DNA of 64,000 nt, from positions 1 to 64,000 of the forward strand of contig MU119389.1 in assembly GCA_014904845.1 (NCBI GenBank), given 5' to 3'. Positions 60,690 to 64,000 of this stretch are shown in pieces; within the stretch, counting starts at the first letter, position 1; the number at the start of each line of letters is the position of its first letter. The notes beneath the pieces are model-generated. The model made no database searches, was not told where the DNA came from, and saw only the letters and a list, made by a program, of their open reading frames with translations. Source of the stretch: Acephala macrosclerotiorum. Lineage: Eukaryota; Ascomycota; Leotiomycetes; Helotiales; Mollisiaceae. Position numbers and translations under genes: made by a program.

Positions 60690-62636
60690 CTACATGTGGG
60701 AATCCCTCCAACCTCCCACCCACTCAAGGTCACTGACGTGATTATCATGACGATGATTGCCATGATGATCACGAACCTTATCCCGTGCCCAAGGGCAATG
60801 CCCCTTATCCTTCGCACCGTGCGGGCCAGTATCCTTAATAACAGTATTCGCCTTATTATCCCAAACCCCTGCTCCAAATCCCATGAAGCCTAACCCAACG
60901 TTTCGACGTGCCTTCCACAAATCTGGAGACTTTTCGGGCTCAGACGTGCCAGTGTATGCGCGTCTACGTTCTCCCAGCGCAGACCACTTGTCGAAAGTGG
61001 TTCGCTTCGGTGGTGGCGAGTACCGAGGGGAGTGTTGAGGAGCAACAATCTCCTTTGGTGGAGTATCATGGAAAAAGAAACCATCCGCAACAAGGTCCGC
61101 ATCGATGTCGGCTGTGACCCGGCCAGCCTCCGGTTGCAACTTGGAAATATTTACAAATGTTGAGCTCTTTGGCTCAAGTGGTCCTCGTATCGTCTCATCT
61201 TCATTCTCATTCTTGCTTTCGTGACTCCAGGTCCTTGCATTCTGTATTTGACGTGCCTTGAATTGTTTCTCGGCTTCCTCTTCCTCTTCGATATCCTCAT
61301 CCCACAAGTCGCTCCAGCTCTTGGACACAACATCGTTCTTCTTACCGAAGATTGATGCGAGAGATGGCAGAGGCTTGGGCTTCGACAAGGTAATTGGTAG
61401 CGATCCAGAGATGGGAGTGAGGCTAGCTTTGGGCGGTCCGGCTTTGACTGGACGTCGGATAGCGAGCGACCTCATGGAAGCTCCGAGAGAGGAATCTAAC
61501 ATTGATGCCAACGATGGTGTCTGTTGACCAACGGAGAACCAGTCCTTGTTACTCTCTTCAGAGCTGGGGAAGAGGTCTTCGGATTGGTAGTCTTCGTCGT
61601 CTGGGATGGCTGAGAGCTGGCGGAATTGTTGAGGTGGGCTGGCGTGCAAGGCCTTTGCCCAAGGGAAAGAGCCGTTGTCCATCTGCGGGCTTTGAATTGA
61701 AGGAGTCCGGAGTGGTTCGCGGTTGGCACTGGCGATGCCCCGTCTTTCGGCAGAGCAGAAATCGTCCAAGGACTCGTCAAACGTAGTGAAGCTCACGACC
61801 CGCTCGAGTGCTTCACGAGCAGCCTGGAGGGATCGTTTGCGTGGATCCAAACTCATGCATTGGGCAATCACCTCGTATGTGTCTTGGGACATTGTTGGGA
61901 AGACATCGAAGAGGGATTGCTTGTCTCGTGAAAAGTCGAGGAAGAGCGGATCAGACTCGGTGGGTGTGGTGAAGGGATTTCGCGAGAAGAGGATGTTCAA
62001 CAAGCAGATACCGATGGCCCAGATATCGGCTTGTTCAGGCGCGTATCCAGCTCCGGCAGAGTCGTATTGTTCGGGTGACATGTATCGGTCACTGCCAACA
62101 GTAGTTTCGTAAGTCCATTTGTCGGACGTAGCCAAACCGAAGTCCCCAAGCTTCATCTCGCCAGCTTGTGTAAGGAAGATGTTCTCTGGCTTGATGTCTC
62201 GGTGGTACATGCCCTTGCTGTGGATGTAGGCAACAGCATCGACGAGTTGGAGCATGAAGCGTCGGACGTGCTCGGTCTCCAATGGCCCAGTTCCCGTTCT
62301 GATAGCCTCATACAAATCGCCCCTCGCGCAAAACTCGAGGACGATGTAAATATGAGCATCCGTCTCGAAAGAGGAGATGAGGTTGACAATATTGGCGTGG
62401 GAACCAAGACGAGCATGGCAGGCGAGCTCTTCGGACTTCTCGTCAATGGCAAAGGAGGTGTCTGCATCGGTTATGGCTGATTTCTTTGTCAAGCACTTGA
62501 TGGCGACATATTCGTTGTTCGTTAAGTCCTCAGCCATAAAGACCATACCGAAGGAGCCATGATTGAGTGGGGAAATTGTCTTGAAGCGGCCATCCAGGAC
62601 CACCCCATCATAGAATTGATCCCTGAGGCATTCCAT
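60690..62636 (-). CDS. Serine/threonine protein kinase, Ksp1/Ran1-like
   Basis: Single exon, 648 aa. The kinase domain is at about residues 15-290: glycine loop LNHGSFGMVFMAED, catalytic Lys in VAIKCL, HRDIKPENIFL, DFGLA, and APEQADIWAIGICLLNILF. All catalytic residues are present. The wording (PLNHGSFG, MSPEQY, FSRNPF) fits the fungal Ksp1/Sks1/Ran1 group, which links nutrient (TORC1/PKA) signals to growth and autophagy or meiosis; the orthologue within that group is uncertain. The C-terminal half is unstructured, with an acidic DEDIEEEEEAEKQ patch and a final His/Asp-rich segment (RDHHGNHRHDNHVSD). No intron is required. Confidence 0.9.
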   Translation of the reverse strand: MECLRDQFYDGVVLDGRFKTISPLNHGSFGMVFMAEDLTNNEYVAIKCLTKKSAITDADTSFAIDEKSEELACHARLGSHANIVNLISSFETDAHIYIVLEFCARGDLYEAIRTGTGPLETEHVRRFMLQLVDAVAYIHSKGMYHRDIKPENIFLTQAGEMKLGDFGLATSDKWTYETTVGSDRYMSPEQYDSAGAGYAPEQADIWAIGICLLNILFSRNPFTTPTESDPLFLDFSRDKQSLFDVFPTMSQDTYEVIAQCMSLDPRKRSLQAAREALERVVSFTTFDESLDDFCSAERRGIASANREPLRTPSIQSPQMDNGSFPWAKALHASPPQQFRQLSAIPDDEDYQSEDLFPSSEESNKDWFSVGQQTPSLASMLDSSLGASMRSLAIRRPVKAGPPKASLTPISGSLPITLSKPKPLPSLASIFGKKNDVVSKSWSDLWDEDIEEEEEAEKQFKARQIQNARTWSHESKNENEDETIRGPLEPKSSTFVNISKLQPEAGRVTADIDADLVADGFFFHDTPPKEIVAPQHSPRYSPPPKRTTFDKWSALGERRRAYTGTSEPEKSPDLWKARRNVGLGFMGFGAGVWDNKANTVIKDTGPHGAKDKGHCPWARDKVRDHHGNHRHDNHVSDLEWVGGWRDSHM

Positions 62637-64000
62637 GATGATGATGTTGTTGTTGGTGTCGGAGAAAGGTGTAGTTTTGAAGAGTGTGAAGTATTGAATC
62701 GAAGTGAGGTATGATTAAGTAGCTGGAAAGGCAAGAAAAGACTCAAAGTAGTATTGTACAACCGGAATGTTTTTGGGTCCGTGAAGACTGTGAGGAAGCA
62801 ATACAACCGAGAAATGCTTTTGTCTTCTCTAAAAACAAGGTGGTGTCACAGCGAGCTTCGCTCGAATGGTGGAAGATCGGAGTTGTTGAGGCGGATCGAG
62901 AGATGCGAGGAGGTGCGGAATGGCGGATAACAAACTGGCAACGCTATATAAATGTATTCAACGGTCGAGAAAATGATGAACTGGTGAAAACTCCGGGATG
63001 TATCGTAGGGTCAGAGGCTCATTGATGGGTATTCGAATCGCTAACAAAGGAAATTGAGTTGTGGGTCGTAAACAGAAGGACGAAAGGTCCGTTAAGGAAA
63101 GGTGTGAAGTCGTTATGCTAACATGGAAACCGGACGAGATGAACGAATGTCTGAGGTTTGTTGAGTCCTCAGTAAGCGGTACGAGTAAACGAACTGCTGG
63201 AAGTGGAGGGAAGGGTGGTGCCGGTGGTCGGTGGAGGAAACGGATCGACCGAGAGTCAATTCACGCAAATGAGCTGATGCCAATTGAGTGAATCAAGGTG
63301 AAGTATCGTCAGAATAGTGAACTACAAATTCACCGAGGATGTGTATGGTAGCTGTGCAGGTTGGTTGATGAACTGAGCCTGTGGTTTGATACCAGGCAGT
63401 CAGATCGGATGGGATTGGATTGGAGAGGAAATCTATCGTAAGACAATCTCTGAACCTGTTGTGGAAATCATGTGTTGCTACTGTTTGCTTGGAGGAATAG
63501 GCTGTCGAAGAGCTTGCTCTCCGTCTGCCTTTCCGATGGTGGAAGTCGAGGATGATTGCGTACCGGTCGGACGAGAAGGTGAAGGTGAAGGCGATAAGAG
63601 TGCGAGTCGAGGGTAGGGTAGGGAAACGGTACTCGACGGAACAGTGTAATGTGGTTCGATCTGTCGAGGACAATCTGCTTTCAACGTCTGCAAAGCTTCT
63701 TCGGGGGAAGGTGGTCGTCGTGGAATGTTATTGTTGCTGTGAGCAACGATGACGCAGATGCGAGGCAACGGCAACGGCGACGTCGAGTTCGAAGGAGCGA
63801 GGCGAATGAAGAGGAGTAGGTAGGTAATTAGGTAGAGGCGGAAGAGAAGAGGAGGAGGAGAGGATGAAGGTGAACTGCGAACGACGTTTGATTGTGACCA
63901 GTCTAGGGGGATCGTGAACAGCTTTAGAGGGATGGGGAGAGAAGGTGTTGATAGGGACGGTGAGCAACAATGAGAGCGTGGTGTCTGGGATGGGTGCCTG
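62637..64000. promoter_or_regulatory. Upstream region of the Ksp1-like kinase
   Basis: 1.36 kb to the window edge without a supportable gene. The kinase start is immediately preceded, in coding sense, by a run of CAT/AAC triplets (ATCATCATCAT, AACAACAAC) at about 62635-62655. Purine-rich plus strand and pyrimidine-rich coding strand suggest promoter and leader; the adjacent gene lies beyond the window. Confidence 0.45.

Overview
The window looks like chromosomal DNA of a filamentous ascomycete (Pezizomycotina; the gene complement and the sharply bounded AT-rich block suggest Leotiomycetes, which is an inference). Most genes are interrupted by GT-AG introns of about 42-60 nt. The families are fungal housekeeping genes plus some typical of Pezizomycotina: a WOPR regulator, a SAT4-type rhodopsin-like membrane protein and a GH3-C/GNAT fusion.

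Layout. Bases 1 to about 7,920 form an almost pure A/T block with no open frames. Its few remaining C and G bases sit mostly in CpG dinucleotides, and it carries a 78-bp direct repeat at its two ends whose RIP-like differences suggest a decayed retroelement. Composition changes abruptly just before rce1. From 8.1 to 20.3 kb lie rce1 (CAAX protease), ale1 (lysophospholipid acyltransferase), vps45 (SM protein), a flavin oxidoreductase gene with an apparent frameshifting deletion, and tdp1 (tyrosyl-DNA phosphodiesterase). From 20.3 to 28.1 kb there is a 7.8-kb stretch without a supportable gene but with many microsatellites, including a 24-nt C run. It leads into a WOPR-domain (Wor1/Ryp1/Sge1-type) regulator preceded by upstream ORFs.

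From 31 to 48.2 kb lies a compact housekeeping block: crd1 (cardiolipin synthase), a degenerate gene with 18-residue repeats, mto1, a PNRC/Edc1-like protein, rbx1, spc1, a CorA-type Mg transporter, an ICT1-like release factor, a small serine palmitoyltransferase subunit, and mis6 (CENP-I). From 48.2 kb to the end genes are sparser: a GH3-C/GNAT protein without a GH3 catalytic domain, a SAT4/rhodopsin-like membrane protein, an orphan reading frame, a short-chain dehydrogenase and a Ksp1-like kinase.

The genes are not an operon or an obvious cluster; neighbours alternate strands. Loose themes are phospholipid and sphingolipid synthesis (ale1, crd1, ssSPT), mitochondrial translation and membranes (mto1, ICT1-like, crd1), and membrane trafficking or ER processing (vps45, spc1, rce1). 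Exon joins were derived by hand from splice signals, reading phase and family conservation; no alignment was run.
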